A stretch of DNA of 64,000 bases, taken from positions 59,576 through 123,575 of the forward strand of contig VERE01000002.1 in the NCBI GenBank assembly GCA_018882835.1. The letters are read 5' to 3'. Shown in pieces: positions 18,885 through 26,976 of this stretch. The notes beneath the pieces were generated by a model, which saw nothing but the letters and a program-made list of their open reading frames with translations, was not told the origin of the DNA and ran no database searches. Positions within the stretch are counted from its first letter, which is position 1; the number at the start of each line of letters is the position of its first letter. This DNA is from Limnohabitans sp. Its GTDB lineage: Bacteria; Pseudomonadota; Gammaproteobacteria; Burkholderiales; Burkholderiaceae_C. Made by a program: the position numbers and the translations under genes.

Positions 18885-19796
18885 ATGATTTCGAATATTC
18901 AAAGAACCGTCATGGAAATCCTTGACGGGTCACCTCGCCAGAAACTCAGTCGCTACGTCGAGTGGCTGATCACTGCGGTTGTGCTCATCAATTGCAGCGC
19001 GGTGATTCTGGATTCCGTACCGGAAATCCATGCAGACCACAAAGAATTCTTCCACGAGCTTGAATTCTGGAGCGTGATGTTCTTCACTCTGGAATATGTT
19101 TTGCGGGTCTGGTCTTTTGGCGCGCGCTTCAAACCAGAAGAAGGTGGCGCCTGGCGAGGCCGCAAGAGCTACATCTTCAGTCCGTTTGGTTTGGTGGATT
19201 TCTTTGCCACCATGCCACACTACCTGCAGGTGTTTTTCCCGACTCTGGATTTGCGCATCCTCAGGGTGCTTCGCTTGCTGCGGATTTTGAAGCTCTCCAA
19301 ATACAACACAGCCTTGCAAGACCTGGTGCAAGCCGTTTATGCCGAGCGCCGTGCCTTTGGCTCGGCAGCTTTCCTCTTGCTGATCTCAACCATCGTGTCT
19401 GCCTCGCTCATGCATTTCGCGGAAGGCCATGAGCAACCGAAAGCCTTCGGCTCGATCCCCCATTCGATCTATTGGGCCATCATCACCATCACCTCAGGCT
19501 ACGGCAACGTGGAGCCGGTCACCAAGGCGGGGGAAATCATTGCGCTGTTGACAGGCTTTTTAGGCGTCTGCATGGCAGCCATCATGACCGGTATTGTTGC
19601 GTCCGCATTTGCCACTCAGCTGTCACGTAAAAAGCATGCTTACAAAACGCAACTCATGAAAGTGTTGGCCGATGGCGTGGTGTCAGAGGCCGAGCATGAG
19701 GCTTTGAAACGCTTGCAGAACCAGTTCCGATTGTCTGACCAGGAAGTTCAATCCATGGTGGACGAATACAACAAAAACAAGGAATCCCAGGCATGA
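18885..19796 (+). CDS. Voltage-sensor ion channel subunit with altered filter SGYGN
   Basis: 303 residues, six-transmembrane channel architecture. S4 is 122-139 (DLRxxRxxRxxRxxKxxK). The pore loop around 195-210 reads TITSGYGNVEP: the conserved Thr (203) and GYG remain, but the usual Val and Asp of TVGYGD are Ser204 and Asn208. After S6 (~215-243) a short helical tail carries VLADGVVSEAEHEAL, shared with both neighbours. Start taken at ATG 18885; the frame also has ATG 18912 and an unlikely TTG at 18843, and none has a clear ribosome site. The stop overlaps the next start (ATGA). Confidence 0.88.
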   Translation: MISNIQRTVMEILDGSPRQKLSRYVEWLITAVVLINCSAVILDSVPEIHADHKEFFHELEFWSVMFFTLEYVLRVWSFGARFKPEEGGAWRGRKSYIFSPFGLVDFFATMPHYLQVFFPTLDLRILRVLRLLRILKLSKYNTALQDLVQAVYAERRAFGSAAFLLLISTIVSASLMHFAEGHEQPKAFGSIPHSIYWAIITITSGYGNVEPVTKAGEIIALLTGFLGVCMAAIMTGIVASAFATQLSRKKHAYKTQLMKVLADGVVSEAEHEALKRLQNQFRLSDQEVQSMVDEYNKNKESQA

Positions 19797-20764
19797 GCCA
19801 GGTCGCCCCCAGCCCCGTGAGCCCATTGACCCGTCTGCGCCGTCGAACTTTTGAAATTCTGGACGGCGCCGTGGTCGACCGCGCCAGCCATGCATGCGAA
19901 ATTTTCATTGCAAGCCTGGTTGTGGCAAACGTGATCGCCATCATTCTTGAATCGGTGCAAGACATCCATGAAGCCTACGAGGCTTACTTTCATATTTTTG
20001 ATTTGGCCAGCGTGGTGGTGTTCTCATGCGAGTATGTGTTGCGCGTCTGGTCTTACAGCGAGAAATACCGTGGCGAAGGGGACAGCCCGTGGCGTGGTCG
20101 CAAAGAATACATCTTCAGCCCATTTGGACTGGTAGACTTTTTCAGCACAGTGCCCTTCTATTTGCAACTGCTTTTCCCCGGCGCCGACCTGCGGGTGTTG
20201 CGCATGTTCCGCCTGATGCGAATCTTCAAATTGTCGCGCTACAACAGCGCCATGGAAGACATGCTTGAAGCCATCAAGTCTGAGTGGGACTCTTTTTCCT
20301 CTGCGCTGTTTCTGCTGATGATCAGCTGCCTGCTGTTTTCCTCGTTGATTTACATCATTGAGGGACATGACCAGCCAGAGGTGTTCCCGTCCATTCCTGC
20401 GGCCATGCACTGGTTCATCCTGACCATCATCTCAGGCTGGGGCAATGTCGATCCGGTCACTTATGTCGGCACGGTACTGGTCATCGTGACCCAAGTGCTG
20501 GCCATTGCCTTGGCCGCAATCCTGACCGGTGTGGTGGCCACGGCTTACACCGCACAAGTGCAGCGCCGGGAAGCCATCTATGAAATGGAAGTGCGCGAAG
20601 TCCTTGCCGACGGCGTTGTGACCGATCAAGAGAAGCAAGCATTGAAGGTTCTTCAAACCAAATATGGCATGTCCGATGAGCAGGTGGATGCCATTGCACG
20701 CCAGGTCAATGCTGAAAAGGCGGAGAGAGAAAAAGCGGAAAGAGAAAAAGCCGCACAGGGCTGA
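19793..20764 (+). CDS. Voltage-sensor ion channel subunit with degenerate filter SGWGN
   Basis: 323 residues, six-transmembrane channel paralogue of the preceding gene. The S4 segment 132-149 keeps five basic residues before Arg149. The pore loop reads TIISGWGNVDP (211-221): the filter threonine is Ile213 and the tyrosine is Trp216, so normal K+ selectivity is not expected. The tail contains VLADGVVTDQEKQAL and ends in a charged AEREKAEREKA run. It overlaps the previous gene by four bases, so translation is coupled. It may be a regulatory or non-K+ subunit assembling with its neighbours (inference). Confidence 0.88.
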   Translation: MSQVAPSPVSPLTRLRRRTFEILDGAVVDRASHACEIFIASLVVANVIAIILESVQDIHEAYEAYFHIFDLASVVVFSCEYVLRVWSYSEKYRGEGDSPWRGRKEYIFSPFGLVDFFSTVPFYLQLLFPGADLRVLRMFRLMRIFKLSRYNSAMEDMLEAIKSEWDSFSSALFLLMISCLLFSSLIYIIEGHDQPEVFPSIPAAMHWFILTIISGWGNVDPVTYVGTVLVIVTQVLAIALAAILTGVVATAYTAQVQRREAIYEMEVREVLADGVVTDQEKQALKVLQTKYGMSDEQVDAIARQVNAEKAEREKAEREKAAQG

Positions 20765-20770
20765 GTATGC

Positions 20771-21808
20771 TTAACCGCGGTTTTCGTAGACACCGAGCTT
20801 GCGATGCAAGGGCGATTCGTCTGCCACGAAGACAAACGAGGGTTGGTCCGTTCTGAGGTTTTTCAAGGTAACCGCCTCGTAGCCTGGAGCGCAACAGGTG
20901 TCCGCCTCCGCCAGTTCAAAGGTCTTGCCAGACACGCTGGCTTGTACGCCGCCTTCGATCACATGAAACACCTGCGCGGGGGAGCGTGCTGGCAGTCGCA
21001 GCGTTTGTCCAGGTCGCAACATCAAGGCGTAAAAGCCCAAGACATTTTCAACATCACGCCCGGTTTCAGGGTTGACATAGGCCACCTGCACTTGCTCCAA
21101 CGCTGGTTTGTCCTGCGCAATAGACAACAGCGCGGCCTTCGCCTCCACCCAGGGGTAACGCAGCATGGGGTAGGGATGACTGGCGCGTTCAAACATCTGG
21201 GTTGGGACAAGCCCTGCGCGCGCATATTGACGATCACCCTGCCCAGGCAACACGTCTTGCCGGTCACCATTGATGTGGTACGACACTTCCATGTAGTACA
21301 TCAGGGGCAAGTCAAGGACGTCCAGCCAAATCACGGGGTCGGTGCCGTCATGGCCGTGCTCGTGCCATAAGCCAGTGGGCGTGAGAATCAAGTCGCCACG
21401 GCTCATGGGGCATTTCTGCCCATCCACCGTGGTGTAGGCTCCTTCGCCTTCCACAATCATGCGCACAGCATTGGGCGTGTGGCGATGGCTGGGCGCCCAT
21501 TCACCGGGCAGCAACAGCTGCATGCCCAGGTAAATGGCGCTGCTGGCCTGCATCTTGTCGAGACCATGGCCAGGGTTCGCCATGACCAGGACACGGCGTT
21601 CGGCCTTTTCAATCGGGGTCAACTCGCCGGCCTTGAGCAGCAAGGGCTTGAGCGTCTTGAACGCCCAATGGGTCGGCTGCGTTTGACGTGTCGGAACTTT
21701 GGGCGGCAACACGCCACGCAAACTGGGCCACAAGGGCACCAGGTTCAATTGGCGCAAGTTTTCGATATAGTCTTTGGGCAAATCTTCAAGGCGGCCTAGG
21801 TCGTTCAT
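20771..21808 (-). CDS. Gentisate 1,2-dioxygenase
   Basis: 345-residue bicupin ring-cleavage dioxygenase, opening gentisate to maleylpyruvate. The N-terminal cupin holds the iron ligands in PSHRHTPNAVRMIVEGEG and LTPTGLWHEHGHDG. The C-terminal cupin spans roughly 255-330 (LRLPARSPAQVFHVIEGG). The sequence follows the gentisate dioxygenase pattern from PLWPSLRGVLPP onward. GGAG lies seven bases before the ATG. It is convergent with the channel operon (six bases between stops). No maleylpyruvate isomerase or hydrolase gene is adjacent, which is unusual for a gentisate pathway. Confidence 0.92.
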   Translation of the reverse strand: MNDLGRLEDLPKDYIENLRQLNLVPLWPSLRGVLPPKVPTRQTQPTHWAFKTLKPLLLKAGELTPIEKAERRVLVMANPGHGLDKMQASSAIYLGMQLLLPGEWAPSHRHTPNAVRMIVEGEGAYTTVDGQKCPMSRGDLILTPTGLWHEHGHDGTDPVIWLDVLDLPLMYYMEVSYHINGDRQDVLPGQGDRQYARAGLVPTQMFERASHPYPMLRYPWVEAKAALLSIAQDKPALEQVQVAYVNPETGRDVENVLGFYALMLRPGQTLRLPARSPAQVFHVIEGGVQASVSGKTFELAEADTCCAPGYEAVTLKNLRTDQPSFVFVADESPLHRKLGVYENRG

Positions 21809-21861
21809 TCATGGTCTCCTGACCCCGTGCAATAACTGAACTTTAGCAGAGGACTTTTGCC

Positions 21862-22752
21862 ATGCAGACTTTGATCACAGGTGGCGGTGGCTTTATCGGA
21901 GCGTGGCTTGTGCAACGACTGCACCGCGCCGGCATCACCCTGCGTATTTTTGACAGTCATGCGCAGCGCCAGCGGATCGGCGAGTTGATGGGGGACGCGT
22001 TCGCTCAAGGTATCGACTGGCAGGTGGGCGACATTGCCGACACACAGGCAGTGATCCAAGCCGCCAAGGGCTGTGACGCGATCATCCACCTGGCGGGCGT
22101 GCTCACGCCTGCTTGCCAAAAGGAACCCTTGCGCGGCGCGCAAATCAATGTCATTGGCACCCTCAACGTGTTTGAGGCGGCGCGCCAGCATGGCATTGCG
22201 CGCGTCATCTACACCAGCAGTGGCGGCGTTTTCGGCCCCGAAGACGGCAACACGCCGCGCCCCACCACCCATTACGGCGCCTACAAACTCGCCAATGAAG
22301 GGAATGCGCGCGCCTACTGGGAAGACCATCACATTTCAAGCATTGGCATGCGTCCATTTGTGGTCTACGGACCAGGACGCGACACGGGCCTCACGGCGGG
22401 GCCTTCGCTGGCATGCCGAGCGGCGGGTTTGGGAGAGCCCTACGTCATTCCGTTCACTGGCTCGGCAGGCATGGTCTATGTCGACGATGTAGCCGCTGCT
22501 TATGAAGCAGCTGTGCTGTCCAACGTCACGGGCGCGCACACCTTGAACCTGACAGGACACCCTGCGAGCATGGACCAGGTCATTGCCATCATCAAAGACA
22601 TCGTGCCCAGCGCCCAAGTCCGCTGCGACGGCCCCGCCCTGCCCAGTGCCGCACACTCCATCAATGAATACAGCAACGGCCTGCTTGCACTGCCGCCGGA
22701 GAGAAGCCTAAAAGAAGGCATCGCATCGACCATTCGGCACTACCAGAAGTGA
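21862..22752 (+). CDS. NAD-dependent epimerase/dehydratase (extended SDR)
   Basis: 296-residue extended short-chain dehydrogenase. The nucleotide motif is TGGGGFIGAWL at the N-terminus; the catalytic YxxxK is in THYGAYKLANE, with the Ser in IYTSSGG. The C-terminal substrate domain is intact. The gene is divergent from gentisate dioxygenase, sharing a 53-base promoter region. Ten bases after its stop begins palindromic element 1. Substrate unknown; resemblance to sugar-nucleotide epimerases and to uronate-type dehydrogenases is only general. Confidence 0.87.
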   Translation: MQTLITGGGGFIGAWLVQRLHRAGITLRIFDSHAQRQRIGELMGDAFAQGIDWQVGDIADTQAVIQAAKGCDAIIHLAGVLTPACQKEPLRGAQINVIGTLNVFEAARQHGIARVIYTSSGGVFGPEDGNTPRPTTHYGAYKLANEGNARAYWEDHHISSIGMRPFVVYGPGRDTGLTAGPSLACRAAGLGEPYVIPFTGSAGMVYVDDVAAAYEAAVLSNVTGAHTLNLTGHPASMDQVIAIIKDIVPSAQVRCDGPALPSAAHSINEYSNGLLALPPERSLKEGIASTIRHYQK

Positions 22753-22762
22753 TGGAACTGAT

Positions 22763-22866
22763 GGGGTCAGGTCTTGAGTTTTGCCTTTTTTCTGTGGATA
22801 ACTCATCTGGTCTTTTGCAGCTTATAGTTATCCACAGAAAAAAGGCAAAACTCAAGACCTGACCCC
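22763..22866. repeat. Palindromic DnaA-box element 1 (T type)
   Basis: Perfect 41-base inverted arms (22763-22803 and 22826-22866) around a 22-base loop. The outer end is GGGGTCAGGTCTTGAG; the inner end carries TGTGGATAA (22793-22801) and TTATCCACA (22828-22836), the consensus DnaA box in inverted orientation. The arm reads GCCTTTTTTCTG, the T subtype. Starts 10 bases after the epimerase stop and ends one base before the ATG of the next gene. Transcribed, it would give a 41-pair RNA hairpin. Confidence 0.97.
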
Positions 22867-23850
22867 ATGATTCAATTTACTCGCCGGCAATGGCTTGCAG
22901 GGACTGTTGCTTCCTCTTGGGCCCTGAAACCTATCATCTCATTAGCTGACGGATGGCCATCCAAGCCGCTGCGGCTTGTCGTGCCGTTTGCTCCGGGCGG
23001 TAGTTCTGAAATCGTGGCGCGTGCCGTTGCAAACGAGATGGGGAAAACCCTTGGTCAAAACGTCTTTGTAGAAAACAAACCGGGAGGTGCTGGCAATATC
23101 GCCATGCAAGAGGTCGCCCATGCCACGGATGATCACACCCTGATCCTGGGACACATCGGAACGCTGGCTGTCAATCAGTTCATTTTTCCCAAACTACCTT
23201 ACGACGCCAACAAAGACTTCACACCCATCACGCTGATCTCAAAGGTACCGAGCCTGTATGTGGTTCACCCGGATCTTCCAGTGAAAAACATGAGAGAGTT
23301 TGTCGCCTACGCCAAATCCAAACCCGGCCAATTGAACTATGGCTCTGCTGGCAATGGCAGCGCAGGACATCTGGCGTTCGAATACCTCAAGATGGCCACC
23401 GATACCTTTGTGTTGCATGTACCCTACCGCGGCACAGGCGCCATGCTGACCGATTTGATGGCGGGACGCTTACAAGCGGCAGCAGCAGGCGCGCCTGCCT
23501 TGCTGCAGTTCATCAAAGCAGGCAAGCTGCGCTGCATTGCCACTGGCACATCGAGCAGGCTGCCCCAACTGCCAGAGGTGGCCACTGTCGCCGAACAAGG
23601 ATACAAAGGCTTTGAAATGACGCAGTGGTATGGCTTGCTGGCGCCTAGCAAGATGCCTCTTGATCGCGTCGAGCGATTAGAAAAAGAAGCCATGGCGGCT
23701 GCACGCGGCAAAGTAGTGCAAGAAAAGCTGAGCCAAGACACCGCTCTGGCCATAGGTAACACCAGAACTGAATTTCTGAGCTTCATTCAACAAGAGCAAG
23801 CACGCTGGAAGCCCGTGATTGCCAGGGCGCAGATCAAGCCAGAGGGGTAG
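22867..23850 (+). CDS. Bug-family (TctC-like) periplasmic solute-binding protein
   Basis: 327 residues. The N-terminus FTRRQWLAGTVASSWAL has a twin-arginine-like pair followed by a hydrophobic core. Bug signatures are PLRLVVPFAPGGSSEIVAR, VFVENKPGGAGNIA, LNYGSAGNGSAGHLA and VPYRGTGAMLTDLMAG. Such proteins capture carboxylates in the periplasm for tripartite transporters or signalling. No TctA/TctB gene is adjacent. The ATG directly abuts the end of element 1, so no ribosome site of its own exists; element 2 begins nine bases after the stop. The gene is thus bracketed by two palindromes. Confidence 0.92.
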   Translation: MIQFTRRQWLAGTVASSWALKPIISLADGWPSKPLRLVVPFAPGGSSEIVARAVANEMGKTLGQNVFVENKPGGAGNIAMQEVAHATDDHTLILGHIGTLAVNQFIFPKLPYDANKDFTPITLISKVPSLYVVHPDLPVKNMREFVAYAKSKPGQLNYGSAGNGSAGHLAFEYLKMATDTFVLHVPYRGTGAMLTDLMAGRLQAAAAGAPALLQFIKAGKLRCIATGTSSRLPQLPEVATVAEQGYKGFEMTQWYGLLAPSKMPLDRVERLEKEAMAAARGKVVQEKLSQDTALAIGNTRTEFLSFIQQEQARWKPVIARAQIKPEG

Positions 23851-23859
23851 CTGGCAGCT

Positions 23860-23962
23860 GGGGTCAGGTCTTGAGTTTTGCCTTTTTTCTGTGGATAACT
23901 GATTTGGTTGCGATTGGCCTTAGTTATCCACATAAAAAAGGCAAAACTCAAGACCTGACCCC
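23860..23962. repeat. Palindromic DnaA-box element 2 (T type)
   Basis: 41-base arms (23860-23900 and 23922-23962) with one mismatch (right arm CACATAAAA where CACAGAAAA is expected) and a 21-base loop unrelated to that of element 1. DnaA boxes at 23890-23898 and 23924-23932 are intact. It fills the gap between two convergent Bug genes, nine bases after one stop and six bases from the other. Confidence 0.96.
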
Positions 23963-23968
23963 ATTCAT

Positions 23969-24937
23969 TCAATCCGGCTTGAAGCCCGAAGCGCGAATTG
24001 GCGGTCCCCAGCGGTCGTAATCGGCTTTCATGATGGCCGCAAGGCGATCGGGACCCAAGCCTGTGGGCTCGAGCCCCATTTCTAGCAAGCGCTTGTTCAA
24101 TTGCGGGTCAGACACCGTGTCCATGGCAGCTTTGGACAAACGCTCGATCACCGCAGAGGGCGTTCCTGCAGGGGCGAACAATCCGTACCAGGCGATCGCA
24201 CTCAAGTCATAGCCCAACTCCTTGAAGGTCGGCACCTCCGGAAAACTGGGGCTACGTTTGTCGCCGGCCACCGCCAGCAAACGCGCCTTGTTGGACTGCA
24301 CCAGCGACTGAATATCGGCCGCTACCGTGGACAGGGCAGCAATCTCCCCCGCTGCGAGCGCCTGCATGGAAGCCGCCGTCCCTCGGTAAGGCACGTGTTG
24401 CAGGTTCAAGCCTGCCGCTTTGCCGAACATGACGCCGAAGAAATGCGGGATGCTGCCGCTGGCGGCAGAACCGTAGAAACTGTTCTTGTTCGGGTCAGAC
24501 TTTACCCAAGCCACATAGTCTGCCAACTTTTGCGCAGGCACCTGCGTGGCCACACCCAAACCAATCTGGAAATTGGTGAGGTGTGCTACTGGCGCGAAAT
24601 CTTTGAAAGGGTCGTAGCTCAGCCGCCCGGCATAGCTGTGCGGGAAAATGGACATGGTGGCCACAGGTGTCATCAGCAAAGTAGTGCCATCAGCAGCGGC
24701 GGCCTTGACGGTTTGATTTCCCAATTGACCGCCTGCGCCTGTCTTGTTCTCGACCACCACGGGTTGATTGAGCCGCTTGGACATGCCCTCGGCCACCAGC
24801 CGCGTCAGCGTGTCAGACGTGGCGCCAGGAGGGTAACCCACTACGATTTTGAGGGTGCCATTCTGAGCCCCCACTGAGCTCGACAGCAATGCCGCCACCC
24901 CTAACCCACCCAACCACTTCTTCAGCCTGATTGCCAT
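23969..24937 (-). CDS. Bug-family (TctC-like) periplasmic solute-binding protein
   Basis: 322 residues with a Sec-type signal (KKWLGGLGVAALLSSSVGAQ). Conserved positions: LKIVVGYPPGATSDTLTR, VVVENKTGAGGQLGNQ, NSFYGSAASGSIPHFF, VPYRGTAASMQALAAG. Start ATG 24937 is preceded by AAGGGG; the frame extends to 24967 without a ribosome site. It ends six bases from element 2 and is divergent from the acyl-CoA ligase at 25063, with which it may share regulation. Ligand unknown. Confidence 0.92.
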   Translation of the reverse strand: MAIRLKKWLGGLGVAALLSSSVGAQNGTLKIVVGYPPGATSDTLTRLVAEGMSKRLNQPVVVENKTGAGGQLGNQTVKAAAADGTTLLMTPVATMSIFPHSYAGRLSYDPFKDFAPVAHLTNFQIGLGVATQVPAQKLADYVAWVKSDPNKNSFYGSAASGSIPHFFGVMFGKAAGLNLQHVPYRGTAASMQALAAGEIAALSTVAADIQSLVQSNKARLLAVAGDKRSPSFPEVPTFKELGYDLSAIAWYGLFAPAGTPSAVIERLSKAAMDTVSDPQLNKRLLEMGLEPTGLGPDRLAAIMKADYDRWGPPIRASGFKPD

Positions 24938-24995
24938 GTAAGAACCCCTTCGATCAGAGACCCCCACTTTAGCGGAGGAACCCCCAACTTGGAAC

Positions 24996-25018
24996 CCTGG
25001 AGATCCCCAGGTTTTTTT
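24996..25018 (+). terminator. Possible terminator or attenuator hairpin
   Basis: CCTGG and CCAGG pair around a 6-base loop and are followed by seven T. It lies between divergent genes, 45 bases before the ligase GTG, so as a terminator it would act on the leader of that gene. The stem is only five pairs; weak evidence. Confidence 0.3.
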
Positions 25019-25062
25019 GCCAAGCCTGTCCCTAGAATTCTTTCAGAACTTCGGAGATACCC

Positions 25063-26970
25063 GTGGCGTCAACTCACCTTCTGGATTTGTTCATTGAAGA
25101 TGCGCTTCCCAAGTTGGAAACCCCCGAAGCACTGGCTGAATTCGAGAAAATTCCTTATCACCAACGCATCGCTGCACAAAGCACCTACGAGGCCATCTCG
25201 CTGGCCGCCAAGCGCTTTCCAGATGCCCCAGCGCTGATCTATCACCCAGAAGGCGAACCAGACCACTGTGAGCGGCAGTTGAGTTTTTCTCAGCTGCGGG
25301 ACAAGGTCACGCAAATGGCCAATTTGTTGCACGATCTGGGTCTTCAAGCACAGGAGGTGGTGAGCTTGCTCATGCCCTTGTCGCCCGAAAGTTTTGTTAC
25401 ACTGTTGGGTGCACAGGCAGCGGGCATCGCCAGCCCCGTCAATCCCCTGCTTTCTGCGGCTCAAATTGGTGAAATCCTGCGCGCTTCCAATACAAGCGTG
25501 ATCGTGTTGCAAAGCCGAGAGCGTGCTCCCGAAATTTGGGACAAGGTACATCACATCAAAGATCAAGTACCGAGTCTGAAGAATTTGCTGGTGATGGATG
25601 GCCCCGCGCAAGACAATTCAACCACGATCAGCTACGCGCAACGCATCGAAAGCTACCCCTCGGATCGGCTGCTCAGCCAACGGCAGATCCGCTCGGAGGA
25701 AACCGCCAGTTTCTTTCATACCGGCGGCACCACAGGCACGCCCAAGCTGGTGAGACACAGTCATGGCAACCAGGTCTATCAAGCCTGGGTGATCGGTTTG
25801 ATGTTGCCCACGGGCGCGCAACGGCATCTGCTGTTCGGCTTGCCCTTGTTCCATGTCGGCGGCGCCCTGACGCAAGGCCTGGGGCCTTTGTGTTGTGGCA
25901 CAGCGCTGGTAATCGTCTCGTCGCAAGGCTGGCGTGACCCGCAAGCGGTGAAAAATATATGGCGCTTTGTAGACAAATACCGCCCGTCTGTTTGGGGCAG
26001 TGTGCCAACTGTGCTGGCTGCTGCTCTTCATGTCCCGGTTGAAGCGCATGATCGCTCCAGCATTGACTGCGTGTCCGGCGGAGGCTCCGCCATTCCAGTG
26101 GCCGTGGCCCAGCACTACCAGGAGACGCTGGGTGTGCCCGTGCTGGAGGTTTACGGCATGACCGAAACCTCCAGCGTGCACACCATTGGTTACGCTCACC
26201 GCCCCATCCGTCTGGGCTCGGTGGGTCACCCTGTGCCTTACAGCCGGGTGCGCATTGTCAAAGTGGACAGCCAAGGGCAAGCCTTGGAAGATTGCAAAGC
26301 GCAGGAGATTGGCGTGGTCGCCATGGCGGGCCCTGGTGTTTTTTCAGGCTACCTGAGCGAGGCGCACCAAAGCGGCAGTTTTGTCGCCCCCGGCTGGGTC
26401 AATTCCGGCGACCTGGGTCGACTGGACGCGGAAGGTTACTTGTGGATCACCGGCCGCGCCAAAGACTTGGTGATTCGAGGTGGCCACAACATCGACCCGA
26501 TGGCCATCGAAGAAATTCTTTACCAGCATCCCGCTGTGGCATTGGCCGCGATGGTAGGACAACCCGACGCTTATGCGGGCGAGTTGCCTGTAGCGTATGT
26601 TCAGCTCAAACCGGGAGCCGATGCACAGCCGTCTGAGCTGATTGACTTTGTGCGCGAGCGCACGCCCGAGCGCGCGGCCGTGCCGGTCCAAATGTTCATC
26701 ATCGAGGCCATCCCGCTGACCGCTGTGGGTAAGGTTTTCAAGCCCGCGCTGCGCTGGGATGCGGCGCAACGCCTGGGAGAAGCCCTGCTGCGTCCGTTGG
26801 TGCAAGCGCCCGTCCGCTGTGAAGTCAAAGTGCACGCACATGACACTCATGGTAGCCTGATGAGCGTGACCTTCCACCACTGCCTGTCTGAACAACAAGA
26901 ACACTTGCGTGAGCAGGCCAGGGCATTGCTCGACCCCCTGACCCTGCGGCACTCGATTACGTTCGCGTGA
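25063..26970 (+). CDS. AMP-dependent acyl-CoA synthetase
   Basis: 635-residue adenylate-forming ligase. The phosphate loop is FFHTGGTTGTPKLVRHSH, the adenine motif EVYGMTETSSVHT, followed by VNSGDLGRLD and the hinge TGRAKDLVIRGGHNIDP; the C-terminal catalytic lysine is in TAVGKVFKP. After this the chain continues for ~80 residues (CEVKVHAHDTHGSLMSVTF...), a longer tail than usual. GTG start at 25063, preceded by GGAG at a spacing of six. The substrate, a carboxylic acid, is not identified. Divergent from a Bug gene; convergent with dadA. Confidence 0.9.
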   Translation: MASTHLLDLFIEDALPKLETPEALAEFEKIPYHQRIAAQSTYEAISLAAKRFPDAPALIYHPEGEPDHCERQLSFSQLRDKVTQMANLLHDLGLQAQEVVSLLMPLSPESFVTLLGAQAAGIASPVNPLLSAAQIGEILRASNTSVIVLQSRERAPEIWDKVHHIKDQVPSLKNLLVMDGPAQDNSTTISYAQRIESYPSDRLLSQRQIRSEETASFFHTGGTTGTPKLVRHSHGNQVYQAWVIGLMLPTGAQRHLLFGLPLFHVGGALTQGLGPLCCGTALVIVSSQGWRDPQAVKNIWRFVDKYRPSVWGSVPTVLAAALHVPVEAHDRSSIDCVSGGGSAIPVAVAQHYQETLGVPVLEVYGMTETSSVHTIGYAHRPIRLGSVGHPVPYSRVRIVKVDSQGQALEDCKAQEIGVVAMAGPGVFSGYLSEAHQSGSFVAPGWVNSGDLGRLDAEGYLWITGRAKDLVIRGGHNIDPMAIEEILYQHPAVALAAMVGQPDAYAGELPVAYVQLKPGADAQPSELIDFVRERTPERAAVPVQMFIIEAIPLTAVGKVFKPALRWDAAQRLGEALLRPLVQAPVRCEVKVHAHDTHGSLMSVTFHHCLSEQQEHLREQARALLDPLTLRHSITFA

Positions 26971-26976
26971 GCGCCT

